The translations under genes were made by a program, and so were the position numbers. Shown here one piece after another: positions 1 to 11,845 of a stretch of 62,476 bases of DNA. Each line of letters opens with the position of its first letter. The stretch's first letter is position 1. The stretch is from Cyanophora paradoxa (lineage: Eukaryota; Glaucocystophyceae; Cyanophorales; Cyanophoraceae). A model generated the notes under the pieces. The model was not told where the DNA came from. It saw only the letters and a list, made by a program, of their open reading frames with translations, and searched no databases. The DNA is taken from assembly GCA_004431415.1 (NCBI GenBank), contig QPMI01000696.1:1-62476 (forward strand), given 5' to 3'.

Positions 1-3000
1 CGCCCTCAACGTGCGCTCCGGCCCGATCACGAAGCTTCAGCTGCAGGCCGCGGCCGTTGCCGGTCGCAGTCGATCTCTGACCGCGGGGCCCGGGCGCGGC
101 TGCGGGGCGTGCGCAGGGGGCGATCAGCAAGGGGCAGCTCTCCGCCATCTACCTCAACGTCACCACACGTGCGCCCGTCGAGCTTCGCTTCCTGCTTCTG
201 CCTCCTGAAGGCGGCGCTGAGCGGGCGCGCAGTCGGATCCGCGTCGGCAACGATCGGTTCGACTAGCTCGCTGCTGGCAGATCTAGATACGTGCCTCATC
301 AGCGCTCACCCGTTCCGGTCGCCTGCGCGCGCCCCCGGCAGTGAACATGGTGCCGGAGGTCACGAAGGGCTCCGGCCCCTTGCAGGTGCCTTGCACGCCG
401 GCTCCGCGCCTCTGCGCCCGGGCTTCTCGCCCGACGCCGGGGCGCGCGCGTGCGCAGCGCATCTGCGCCTTCCTCCTGATCCCGGAGGACGAGGAGATCG
501 TGGCCCAGGCCGAGCAGGTCCGCGCGCCCCAATGTCGCCCCGCTGGCCTCGTCCGAGCCTCCCTCGGGGGCGGCCGCAGGGCAAGGGCAGGAGCGGGCGG
601 GGCGAGGTGCCGGTGGCGCCGGCTTCGATGGGGTCGGTCTCGGTCTCGCAGGTGGCTCCCACCGGTGCCGCCTCCGCATCCGAGCGCTCGCGCGCCCCCA
701 GCACGGTCGACCTGGCGCGACCCACACCCCCCCCCCCCCCCCCCCCCCCCCTGCCCCCCCGACCCCCTCGCATCTGACGGGACGGGGCAGGAGGAGGAGG
801 GGCCGGCGGGGGCGGCGCGCCTCGCCCCGCGGACGGCGCTCGCGGCGCTGCGCGGCCTCGAGCGGCAGCGCTCCATGAAGCTCGTAAGTGATTCCATGAA
901 GACCAGGTGCCCCCCGCCCGCTCCGGCCTGACGCCGGGGGCAGAGCGCGCTGGCGGAGGGGGAGCTGGAGGGGGCGGGGCCGATGGGCGAGGGGCGGGCC
1001 GTGGAGGCCATCGAGTGCAGACGCGTCTCCTTCGCCTACCGCTCCTTCGACACCCGCATGGTGCCCCCCCTGCGCATCTCCGCTTTCTGGTCTGGTTACA
1101 GTCGTTTTTATGCAATGGCTTCTCGGTGTCGCTCGTGCAGATCCTGGACGCGGTGTCGCTGACGATCCGGCCGTGCACCTCGGTCTGCATCGTGGGCGGC
1201 TCGGGCTGCGGCAAGTCCACCCTCCTCGGCATCCTCATGCGCAACTACCGCCCCACCCACGGCGCCGTGCGCAACATTGCCCCCTGTGGGGAGCCTCGAG
1301 CGCGTGCCGGGGCGAGGGGCGGGGCGGGGCGGGCAGGTGAAGTACGGGGGCGTGAAGCTGCACAAGATCCCGCGCGCCGTCTGGAAGCGCCACGTCCGCG
1401 TCGTCCAGCAGGCCCGCCCGGCCCGGCCCCAGAGCTCCAGCCTCGAGCTCCCGCTGAGGCGCCGGGCCGGGCTCCCCGCAGAGCGCGTTCATCTTCGGGG
1501 CGACGGCGCGGGAGAACATCGCGATCGGCAAGCCCGGCGCCACCGACGAGGAGGTCGCCGCCGCCGCCCGCCTCGCCCAGGTGCCCCCGCCCCGCCCCGC
1601 CCCGCCCCGGCCCCCTCCGCCCTCTCCCCAGCCCGCCTTACGACGCTCCGGCAGATCCACGACGTGATCTCCGAGCTGCCCGAGGGGTACAACACCGTCA
1701 TCAAGTGCGCCCGCCCAGCTCCGGCGCCGCAAAGGCTGCCCGACCCCCTGCACCTGCCGCTGACTCGGCGGGGCGGGGCGGGACGCGGCGGGGCGCAGCA
1801 TGAAGTCGCTGTCGGGGGGCCAGAAGCAGCGCATCTGCATCGCGCGGGCCCTCATCGGCGAGCCCAAGATCCTCGTCCTCGACGAGGTCAGATCTGACCC
1901 GACCCGTCCCCTCCCCCTCCCCCCCCCCTCCTCCCGCGCGGGCGCCGAGGGCGGGCGTCTCTGGCGGGGCAGTGCACGTCGGCGCTGGACGCGGAGACGG
2001 AGCGGCGCATCAACGCGATGATCGAGGAGGCCTCCAAGCGCATGACCGTCATCCAGGTCACCCACAGGTCCGGCCCCGGCCCCGGCCCCGCACCCGCCTC
2101 GCTTCCTTTCGCCGCGCGCCGCCCGGCGTGACCTCGCGCGCGGGGTGCGGCAGGCTTGCGGCGGCGGAGAAGTGCGACGAGGTCATCGTCCTCGACAAGG
2201 GCCACGTCGTCGAGCGCGGTCCGCAGGCCCCCGCAGGCCCCGCAGGCCCCGCCCCGCTCCGGGCCCGCTCACTGAGGCACGCCCCGCGCGCGCACGCGCA
2301 GGCGCCTACGCGGAGCTGGCGAAGGCCGGCGGGCCCTTCAGCCACCTCCTCAGCCAGGCCCGCCCCCGCCCCCGCCCCCGCCCCCGCCCCCGGCGCCCGC
2401 GGCCTCTGAGCGGGGCGAGGGGAGCGCAGGCGGGGGAGTTCGAGGCGCCGCTGGGCCCCGCGCGGACGCCCGACGAGGTCGCCGCCCTCCTCCGCAGGTC
2501 CCCCCGCCCTCGCCCGCGCCCCGCCCCGCGGCGGCCGCCGAGGGCGCCGGGCGGGGCGCAGGTTCGACGGCTTCCACGAGGGCCCCGAGGACGCCCTCCG
2601 CGAGCTCGCCGCGAGCGGTGCCCCCGCCCCGCCGCCCGCCCGCCCGCCCCAGGGGCCCCGCGGCCGGCCCCGACGCGGCGCCCCGCCGGCAGCGAGCTTC
2701 GAGGAGTACAGGAAGGGGACAGCGTGTGCGAGCAGGCGTGCCCGCCCCGCCCCGGCCGTGCTCGAGCTCCCGCGTCAGGCCGCGCTGAGGGCGGGGCGGG
2801 CAGGACACGCCGGCGACGCACCTGGACCTCGTCCTCTCGGGCCTCCTCGAGAAGGAGCGCACGGGGCTCGAGGGCAAGTGCGCGCCCGCCCGCCCCGCCC
2901 CGGCCCCGCTCCGAGCTCGCGCTTCGGGTCCTGACGCGCGGCGCAGGCCGCACCGCGTCGGCACTCTCAAGCAGGTGCCAGCCCGCCCCACGCCGCCCCA

Positions 3001-4204
3001 CCCGTGCTCCGAGAGCGCGCCGGCCCGCAGCTGACGCGCGGCGCGCGCGCGGGTGCGCAGGGGGAGCTCAGCGACGTCGGGAACCTGCTGCTCGCCCCGG
3101 CCTCCTCGCAGTTCTCGGTGCCGCCCCGCCCACAAACCTCAGAGATCCGTGTCCGAGCTCGCGGCCTGACGCTGGGGTGCAGGGCGAGGCGTCGGGGGAG
3201 GGGCGGGCGCCGTGGAACCACCACTCCCTCCTCGCCGCCTCAGACGCCCGCCTCCTCCGCCTGCCCCTCCTGCACGCCCCGCCCCGCCCCGCCCCGCCCC
3301 GGATCTCGGCGCCCCTGATCGCGGGCCTCTCCGGGCAGGGCGGTGAACCGGTACCTGCGGGGCCTGACGGCCGCCGAGCTCGCGCGGGCCTTCCCCCACC
3401 TCGAGTGCGCGCGCAGCGCAGATCGCGAGCAGGGCGCCGCAGCTTCATTTGCTGACGTCGGGCAGGGAGGGCCGCCGCGCGCTCTACAACTGGAAGCGCG
3501 GCCGCGTGCAGCTCGGGAACCAGGTCCGCCCTCTCTGCCCCCCTGCGCCGCGGATGCCGACGAGCGCGAGCGCCGCGCGGCAGCTGGCGTTTGTCGCGGC
3601 GGCGGCCGGCCTGAGCGCCCACTCTCGCAAGGGCCCCGACCCCGGCGCCCCGGCCGAGGAGGAGGGCCCCGCGCCTCCGGCCCCCGGCACCCCGGCCGCG
3701 CCGTCCGCCGTCGAGGCGCTCGGGGGCGGAGGGGCAGCCGCGGGGGCCGCCGCGGAGCCGGTGGCAGCGGCGGCAGTGGCGCCGGATGCGGAGGCGTGCG
3801 AGCAGGCGCAGCAGCAGCCGCCGGCGCCGCCCTCGCGCGCGGCCGGCCCCCCGTCGGCCTCCGCATCCGGTGGGACCTCGGGGACGGCGCCCGCCCGCGC
3901 CCCGCGAGGCGGCGACGGGCCCGGGCCCGGGCCACGCCCCCGCCAGCCTCCCCCCGCTGGCAGTCCACGCGCGGCACCTGCCCCCGCTGCCCGGGCCGCA
4001 GCCCGCCGCGCACGCGCCGACGCCCGAGGCTTCGTCTGCGCTCCTCAGGCCGGCCACCCTCGCCCCCGCCACCCTCGACCATGGCGGCCACCCCCACGAG
4101 AGAGACGATCCCTCTCACGACAAGCGGGAGTAGCCTCTCTTGCACCTCAGTCAGCAGTCAGCTGCAGGTCGCACACTGATCATGATCATGATCATGAGCC
4201 ATAG
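1..4204 (+). CDS. ABC transporter (ABCB-type), 3' part, multi-exon
   Basis: ATP-driven membrane exporter of the ABCB class; the window opens inside its transmembrane half (exon near 117-170 reads [16 protein letters not shown]). The nucleotide-binding domain can be followed exon by exon: Walker [10 protein letters not shown] near 1195-1220, Q-loop region before 1410, signature LSGGQKQR near 1810-1835, Walker B ILVLDE ending near 1887, D-loop SALD after the next intron (near 1980), H-loop QVTHR near 2055-2070. The residue after Walker B Glu is Cys instead of the usual Ala. Introns are 40-110 nt and several begin GC rather than GT. After the ABC domain come about ten short exons (2.4-3.5 kb); a stretch ending [13 protein letters not shown] loosely resembles the end of a cyclic-nucleotide-binding fold. 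The 3' end is unsure: stops exist at 4131 and 4202. ABC assignment is firm; substrate is unknown. Confidence 0.85.
727..751. repeat. Poly-C run (25 nt) inside an ABC-gene intron
   Basis: An uninterrupted C run on the coding strand, between the exon ending near 510 and the exon starting near 784. It is one of eight homopolymer C/G runs in the host part of the window. Confidence 0.9.
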
Positions 4205-5184
4205 CTAGCAATAGTGTGCACGTGCACGACTACGGACTGCTGTGCACGGAATGTAATGCCACTCCCGCTTGCCGTGGAGCGCCTTGCGATCGCTCATCTC
4301 GCGACGCCGCGCGCACACTGTGACAACAAGCAAAGCCTGCAGCCGGGGCCGGGTACGTATACGCGGCGGCGCGATCGCGTGATAGGATCCGGAACGCGAT
4401 TGCGAATCTGATTCCAAGGCTGAACTCGGAACATTTGTCGCCCTCAATGCGGTAAGCGTCGAGGGCCGGGGGCCATTGTATACGTTCCCTTCGAATTCAC
4501 AGCAATGGCCCTTCACATTGTATTGGGTTGCAATTGTCCGGGGACAGGCCTAGGGGTATCCTGTTGGCCATGGGGGGGGGGGGGGGGGGGGGTTGGAAGG
4601 CGGTTGGGAAGGGAGTTGCGGTAGTGACTCATGATCAGTGACACAGAGGAACCTCTGGGCGCGTCGCGCAATTAAAATATGCAATATTGATTGCTTATCT
4701 AAATTGGGCTTAGAGGGCCTCGGCCTCTAGATCTGAAAAAGTAATGCCCTGGGCTCTTTTTTAGCCGATGATCATGATCTGATAGTACTGTACTAGTTCT
4801 GTACCGAAGAGTGCGCAGGAGTGCATTATCATAGTAGTATAGCTGGAATCAATTGCAATTATGTACAGTCGGATTCTTGATCTACAACAGGCGATCGATC
4901 GGCTCGATCGCGAATCTGAAGGCAGCAGCTGCAGGCACCAGGCTGAAGAAAAGAAAAGAGTGCCACGGTGCCCGCCTGCAGCTAAGACAATAAAAAGGAG
5001 ACGTTCACTCGGGCTCCGACCAACGCGGCAACGTCGTAAATTCTATCGACGTCGGCCAATTCTAATTATAAATGTGGGCAGCGAGCCCCTAAGACTACAT
5101 TTCGAGTGTTATGAAGGAAAAGTGCCGCAGTGCGGCGAAGTATTAGGGCTTCGATTTCGGAGGAGGCGGGTCTGGCGCCTAAGT
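4205..5184. other. Spacer with no recognised gene
   Basis: Between the ABC gene and the convergent 5185-6104 gene. It holds a G run at 4572-4592, AT-rich patches (4670-4700, 4850) and many short palindromic words (GATC, GTAC, CTAG, TGCA). A repeated TGATCATGATCATGAT stretch sits near 4176-4198. No spliced or unspliced frame looks coding. Confidence 0.6.
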
Positions 5185-6104
5185 CTAGAGAAGGTGGGAG
5201 GCGTCGGGCTCGGGGAAGGCCAAGGCCAAGTCGCCGCCAAAGGCGGAGAAGTCGAGGCCGCCGTCGCCGTCCACAGCCGCCGCGTCGTCCGCCGCCACGC
5301 CGCCCTCCTGCCGGCGCGTCAGCCGTCCGGGGCGCCGCGGCGGGGCGCGGCCGTCCGGGTCGGGGGGCGCACGTCAAAGGCGAGGCCGCTGTCGACGCCG
5401 TTGGCGTCGACGCCGTCGGCCGAGTAGGCCTGGACCTCGTCGTCCACCTGGAACAATTTCATCGTGGAGGAGCGGTGGAATCCCATCTTGGGCTTCGAAG
5501 TCGTGCTGCGGTGGCGCCCGAAGAGGCTGCGGCCGCGGCTGGAGGAGCCCCCGCTGCTGGGGCGCGCGCTGTTCCAGATGCCGCGGGAGCCGCCACCCAG
5601 GATGCCGCCACCCAGGAGGCCGCCCAGGAAGCCGCCGGACTTCTGCGGGTTGCTCGGCGCGAACGGGCCCTTCTCGTAGCCATGCTGCTTGCCGTAGTAT
5701 TTGTTGTAATCGATGCCTAGAGCGAATACGAAGGGGCGCGGCAGGGTCAGCGGTCCGTTTCGCGGGGCCGGCGCGGTGAGAGGCGAGGTCGCGCACGACC
5801 GCTCTGCTCCTTGTGCACGAGAGCTTCGATCTGGTTCGGTGTCATGTACGTCGGCTCGCCGGTGAAAGGGTGCATCCTGCGCCGGATCAAGTCATGATCA
5901 GCAGATCTACAGGTCACAAAGCACGCGGGCAGAGGGCGAATTCGAATTCGAAGCGAACCGCATGCCCGGCATGCTCGGATGATCGTACTTGTTGCCGGTG
6001 TACTTGTGGCCGCCATAGGTAGCCGCGATGCGGTCTTCCGCCGCGTCCAGCGAGTCGTAGCGCCACGAGTCGCGACCGGGCCGGGAGTCGAAGCTACCGT
6101 CCAT
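5185..6104 (-). CDS. Unrecognised four-exon protein, Gly-rich middle, acidic tail ending HLL
   Basis: Spliced reading gives about 229 residues. Exon 1 (6104 to about 5963) starts MDGSFDSRPGRDSW; exon 2 (about 5881-5803) reads MHPFTGEPTYMTPNQIEAL; exon 3 (about 5728-5380) starts GIDYNKYYGKQHG, then a hydrophobic glycine stretch GGFLGGLLGGGILGGG, then a Ser/Arg-rich basic part; exon 4 (about 5307-5185) is acidic (EGGVAADDAAAVDGDGG) and closes PDASHLL. Frames agree across all three introns; the last intron has the CTGAC...GCAG ending common here. No signal peptide or known domain. The acidic last exon and HLL end resemble the neighbouring genes at 8616, 12956, 16806, 24258 and 26942, so it is probably one of a family. 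Function unknown. Confidence 0.65.
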
Positions 6105-8615
6105 GTCTGGATCCGAGGTTGGCGACGACGATGTCAGTGCACGCGGGAAGGCTAGGGCGGCGGAGATCCCACGCAGCGCCTACCACTGTAGTATAGTACG
6201 TATACGGATGGCCTGACGCGGCGTGTGCCCACTGCCCAGTCCCCACTGAGTCGCACTGACTCTCAGTGTCCGACGGTCCCCAGTGAGTCCCCACTGACTC
6301 CCCAGTGACTCCCCACTGCCCAGTACTAGTACTACTAGTAGTACTGTAGTAGTACAGTGGCAGTACTAGCTGGCACTGCTGGCACTGCCCACCACGGCCA
6401 GTGTGGCAGTGCCCACAGGGCCCCACACTGTGACACACTGACGTACCGCGGTATTTTGCTCTCAGAGTCTATGGCCAAGTGGCGGGCCGGGCGCCGGGTT
6501 TTAAATTAAAACGCGGTAACTTACTAGGTTTTTGAGGCTGTACATGTGCAGCTGCGCCGTGCGCACTGCGGCCGGGCACCATGCGCGACACATGCGCATG
6601 CCATGATGCGCATGCATAACATGAATCCGCTGATGATCGATATCCTGATCATGATGCCATGTCCGGTGATCAGATCAGATCCGGTGATCAGCCGCGCGGC
6701 CCGCGCCTGTTCTGGGAAAGAAAAGTCTGGTCAAAACGGACTATCGAAAATACAAAAAGAAAAAAGCGCGTCACCGTCCGATCACCGTCCTGGTCCGTCC
6801 ATTCCAAAAAAACCCATCTGCATATATATATAACAGCATGGGCCACGAAATTAATATTGGCACGAATCCGGCGACTCGACGTACGGCGACTCGTCGGCGA
6901 GTCACTGAGAGCTCGAGTAACTGAGCAGTGATCTTAGAACCTTAAATACTATTATAATGCATTATAATAATGTTTATTACTGGATATCAATATTAAACGG
7001 GACACTGATCATGAGTCGACGGCCGCGCGCCGGGCCCCGGGCCCGGCGGGCGACTCGCCGACTCGCCGAGTCGCCGATCGCGACTCGCGAGTCGGCGAAT
7101 TCGAATTCGAATTCCGAGTCGAATTCGAATTAATATTCGAACTACCAGTGTCTACCACGGAGTCTATCGCTACGTACGTATACGGTACTCCGGTACTAGG
7201 TACGTACTACGGTAGTACGTTACTGTACGTACCGTATCGCGTAGTACCCCGCGCAACTGCCCAACGACGAAGGCTCGAGCCTCGAGGCTCGAGCTCGACG
7301 GACCCAGGAGACTCGCCTAAGAGTCGACGTCGGAATTTTGACCCGGTAATTGATCGAAATTCGGAATTATACAGAAACAAATTAAACCTCCGAGGCTCAT
7401 GAAAAAAACACTGATGAAGATCAAGTAGAACCGTTGATTCGAATTCGGCGTTGAAGCGTGGAGTCCGACGTACGGTCGCCGTTGACTATTAATTTTTTAT
7501 ATTGCAATTGGTACAATAACATGATAACCAGGTACTACTAGGCTATACAGTCTATACGCCGCTACTAGGCTAGTATACGGGTAACGCCGTGACGTGATGC
7601 GGGCCATGCGGCAGTGCAGCGGGCCAGCGGCACTGATGCCATGACGAATCATTGATGATGCATTATGTGCGGTGATGTTTCACGTACGCGACGACTACGC
7701 GTACGGCTTTTGCACGGTACTAGGGTAGCCTGACGGCTGCCTGAGTCATCGATATCGATACTAGTAGCCTTAAATTTGCACGGTCGCTGGGCCCGCGCCG
7801 GCCCCGCGGTAGCCTTTTGCACGGTAGCTTGTGCACGTCACGGTGCACGTGGGGGTGGTTATCGAAATATAACATATATAACATATGGTGCCATAATAAT
7901 AATATAAAATAATGGTGATCTTTAGCACGGTATACCGACGATAATACCGTATACGTACTAGGCGGGAGCCTCGGAGTCTAGGCCTAGCTATAATATATAG
8001 TATAGGCTGGCGCTAGTCACACTGACTCATCAGTAAGTGCTGGGCCACTGCGCTAGGCTGCCAGCCGCTGCGCAGCAGTTGCAATCCAACATGTCAGCGC
8101 TAGCGCGCCGCCTCATGATCAGGCCCGCCTGCAGGCTGGCCATGGCTGCGCATGCGTTGCTGGTGCCGGCGCCGGCGACGTCCGACGGCCGACGGGCCGG
8201 AGCGCGCGGCGCTCCAACGTTAACGTTCGCACTACTTCGCAGTACACACGCGCGCGGCATCGAAGCACGCGTACGTATATCCCCTCAAACCTCTCAGTAT
8301 CTAGCTATAGCTATATATAGTATTCGTGGTCCCGAGTCCCGGGTCCCGAACTCCCGGCCGCGGGCCGACGGACACGCAAATTCGCAGCACACGCCGCGGC
8401 GCGCCTATACGTTTATATATACATACACATATATAGTGCGAGTCCTGGCCATGGAGCCCCGGCCGCGGCGGACGGACGGCGCATCTGCATGGATGCGCAG
8501 CTAATTGCGGTCTGCTTTGCAGATCTGTAGCTAAAGCCTCGGAGCTACGAGCCAGTCGAAGAACCATTCGGAATTCACTAAACGCCAAATCCGAAGCAAA
8601 CCAGGCGCGCTATCG
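6105..8615. other. Long spacer of palindrome-rich sequence
   Basis: No supportable gene. The region is dominated by short self-complementary words: GAATTC repeats near 7097-7130, GTACGTAC-type runs near 7170-7240, GCGACTCG/CGAGTCGC alternations near 6867-6905 and 7050-7095. AT-rich islands lie at 6930-7000 and 7485-7520. The only long frames are low-complexity shadows. Confidence 0.6.
6225..6330. repeat. Degenerate short tandem repeat (CCCACTGACTC-like)
   Basis: Words such as CCCACTG, CCCAGTGA and GACTC recur about every 10-20 nt, followed at 6330-6400 by ACTAGTACT/GGCAGTGCC palindromes. No coding sense. Confidence 0.6.
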
Positions 8616-11600
8616 ATGGGTCTCTTCAAAAAGCTAAAGCGGGTGAGTTCGGCCGCGGCCTCATCATCGCGCGTATAGCCTGCCGGCGCCAACCGCCCCA
8701 TCTAGATCTGAAGTGCACACTCGCAGAAATTTAAGAAGGTTGGCAAGAAGATTAAGGGCGGGCTGAAGAAGGTGATTTCCTGAGTGCATCTGCTCGCGGA
8801 TCGCGTTATCTCTGAGAGTGTGCGCGTGCAGGTTGGGAAAGGATTACAGAAGGGCGTGAAAGCAGTCGGAAAGGGAGTTTCCATCGCCATGAAGAAGACT
8901 GGTATCGCAAAGGTCCGAATCTTTCAAGCTCCGGAGCCCCCTTTCATTTCCTGTCCCCTCCCCTCCCCCCCCCCCCCCCCCCCCCCCACCCCCCTTCCCG
9001 GCTCACCTCGACGCGACCGGCCACATGCGCATGCACAGCTATCGATTCAACGGTTGGAAGGGCACGTCATATATCTGTATATAGGCCGCTGTGTATTAAT
9101 ATCAATGCGATGCGACGTCCAATTATCCAGACACAAAACCTTCTCGAGCTCCTCCTTCTCCCCCGGGCCCCCAACCCCCCTCCCCGCACCCTCATGATCA
9201 TGCATATGATCAGCTGGACCGTCCCGGTCATTCTACCTGAGCTCATTCGAAACCCCCCTCCTCCGCAGGTCCTCAAGGTCGTTGGGAAGATCCCCGTCAT
9301 CGGCGGTGCGCGTGACACGGGTACCCCGCCAGCACGCGTTCTCACGCGGCGGCGCAGGCCTGGCCAAGTCGGTCACGGGCGTCGTGAAATCCATGCGCTC
9401 GGGCAACGTCAAGGGCATCTTCAAGCACGGCTTCTCCCTCGCCACCAGCTTCGGCCCCGGCGGTCTCATCAAGAACGCCGTCGTCGGCGCCGTGAAGGGT
9501 GCCCCCTGCTTTCATTTGCGATCGGTTTCCCCGCCGCGCCCCCTCCGACCCCGCGCGACGTACAGCGGGGGTCAAGGCGGGGGTCAAGGCCGGCGCGAGG
9601 GCCGGCGCGAAGAAGATAGCCTCCCGCAGCGCGAAGAAGGTCGGATCGAAGGTGCGCCCCTCCCAATTCCAATCCCCCCGCCCTGCAGCTGATCGCGAGG
9701 ACCCCGCGGCCGTCTCTAATTATTTAATATGAATTTTGCTCCCTCAGACCGCCCAGAATTCGAAGGCCGGCTCAAAATGGGGCAAGGCCGGCTCAAAATG
9801 GGGCAAGGTCGGAGGCAAGTTCGCGAAGAGCAAGCTGAGCGGCAAGTTTGCTAAAGGCAAGCTGAGTTCGAAGGGCGGCGTGAGCAAGCTCGCGGGCAAG
9901 GCCAAGCCCCTCTGGGCCAAGCTCACCGGCGCCGGCCGCTCCAAGCCCGGCTTCAAGCCCGGCAAGTTCAGCGGCACGTTTGGGCGTGCGGCGAAGGCAG
10001 GCCTCAAGGGGGCGGCGAAGCAGGGCTTGGGCGCGGCAAAAGGGTACGCGCAGGAGCAGGCCGCCGCGCGCTTCATGGGAGAGGTCCGGTCGCCATCCCC
10101 GCGGCTCCAGATCCCGGCTTGCTGCCTGTGACCTGACTCTCGGCTCTGCGCAGCAGCACGACGGCTCCAACGGGTGGGCCCAGGGTCAGAAGGGGTTTGC
10201 GGAGGAGCAAGCCCCGGGCCAGCAGCCGCCGCAGGAGGAGCTGGCGCCGGGCCAGCAGCCCCCGCAGGAGGAGCTGGCGCCGGGCCAGCAGCCCCCGCAG
10301 GAGGAGCTGGCGCCGGGCCAGCAGCTGCCGCAGGAGGAGCTGGCGCCGGGCCAGCAGCCCCCGCAGGAGGAGCTGGCGCCGGGCCAGCAGCTGCCGCAGG
10401 AGGAGCTGGCGCCGGGCCAGCAGCCCCCGCAGGAGGAGCTGGCGCCGGGCCAGCAGCAACCGCAGGAGAAGCTGGCTCCGGGCCAGCAGCCGCCGCAGGA
10501 GGAGCTGGCGTCGGGCCAGCAGCCCCCGCAGGAGGAGCTGGGGCCGGGCCAGCAGCCCCCGCAGGAGGAGCTGGCGCCGGGCCAGCAGCCCCCGCAGGAG
10601 GAGCTGGCGCCGGGCCAGCAGCCCCCGCAGGAGGAGCTGGCGCCGGGCCAGCAGCCCCCGCAGGAGGAGCTGGCGCCGGGCCAGCCGCCGCCGCAGGAGG
10701 AGCTGGCGCCGGGCCAGCAGCCCCCGCAGGAGGAGCTGGCGCCGGGCCAGCAGCCCCCGCAGGAGGAGCTGGCGCCGGGCCAGCAGCCCCCGCAGGAGGA
10801 GCTGGCGCCGGGCCAGCAGCCCCCGCAGGAGGAGCTGGCGCCGGGCCAGCAGCCCCCGCGGGAGGAGCTGGGGCCGGGCCAGCCGCCGCCGCAGGAGGAG
10901 CTGGCTCCGGGCCAGCAGCCCCCGCAGGAGGAGCTGGGGCCGGGCCAGCCGCCGCCGCAGGAGGAGCTGGCGCCGGGCCAGCAGCCCCCGCAGGAGGAGC
11001 TGGCGCCGGGCCAGCAGCCCCCGCAGGAGGAGCTGGCTCCGGGCCAGCAGCCCCCGCAGGAGGAGCTGGCGCCGGGCCAGCAGCCCCCGCAGGAGGAGCT
11101 GGCTCCGGGCCAGCAGCCCCCGCAGGAGGAGCTGGCGCCGGGCCAGCAGCCGCCGCAGGAGGAGCTGGCGCCGGGCCAGCAGCTGCAGCCCCCGCAGGAG
11201 TCCAACGCTCGCGAGCCCACTGCCGTGGGCCGGGACTGGGATCCAGAGAGCGCCCGGGCCGGAGGCGAGCAGCAGGGCTGGGGCGGGATGCGCGGCCACG
11301 GCGAACCGCAGGAGAGCAGCAGGCCGAACGACGACCACGGCAGCGTGCGTTCGCCACCCGCCAGCTGCAGGAGCCCCCGGCGCGCGGGGCGGCGGCTGAC
11401 AGATTAGACATCGGTTCGTGCGCAGCGCGAGCGGCTGATGTGGCGGAACGTCGACACGGGGCGGGCGGCGGTGCACCTGGCGGAGGAGGTGGCTCCCCGC
11501 GTCGAGGAGTACGACGCGGCGGGGGCGCTCGCGGCCGGCCCGGAGGAGGCCGGCGCTGGGCCGGCGGCGGGTGCGGAGGGGTACGAGCGGTACAGCGCGG

Positions 11601-11845
11601 CGGGGCTGGAGGAGCTGGATGCGGGGGCGGGGGCGGGGGCGGGGGCGGGGGCGGACGAGGGGGCCCACGGCCCCGGCGAGCTCGACGGGCACTCGGTGCG
11701 GCGCGGGCCCCCGCGGGCCTCCCCAGCGCCCCCCCGGCCCTGGAGCCGGCTGCTGAACTTGGGTCTGACGCGAGCACAGGAGGGGGACATGTTCGGCTAC
11801 GTACACGCCCACAGCGCCAGCCATTTACTCCTCGCCCTCTGCTGA
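8616..11845 (+). CDS. Unrecognised cationic protein with a long [11 protein letters not shown] repeat and HLLLALC end
   Basis: A chain of short exons splices in frame from ATG 8616 (MGLFKKLKR). The N-terminal part is strongly Lys/Gly/Ala-rich and amphipathic ([15 protein letters not shown], then [16 protein letters not shown]), followed by [16 protein letters not shown] and a basic exon (from about 9748) rich in KAGSKWGK. After an intron near 10083-10153 comes an 11-residue repeat, about 29 copies, then an acidic Gly/Ala-rich region and a last exon [21 protein letters not shown]. The long open frames in other phases over 10.2-11.2 kb are artefacts of the 33-bp repeat. One intron holds a 23-nt C run at 8965. 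No known domain found; the basic N-terminus resembles membrane-active peptides only in composition. Exon boundaries near the 3' end are approximate. Confidence 0.65.
8965..8987. repeat. Poly-C run (23 nt) in an intron
   Basis: Lies in the intron between the exon ending near 8911 and the exon starting near 9270. Confidence 0.9.
10211..11167 (+). repeat. 33-bp tandem repeat, about 29 copies, encoding [11 protein letters not shown]
   Basis: The unit is 33 bp, a multiple of three, so every copy keeps frame. Variants are mostly single substitutions (QQL, QPP, ASG, GPG at the start of a unit). Near identity of copies implies recent expansion or ongoing homogenisation. Confidence 0.95.

Noticed and set aside
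283-3135. Minus-strand Arg/Pro/Gly-rich frames over the ABC gene
   Set aside because: Shadows of GC-rich coding and intron sequence; no motifs, and the plus strand shows a consistent spliced ABC domain.
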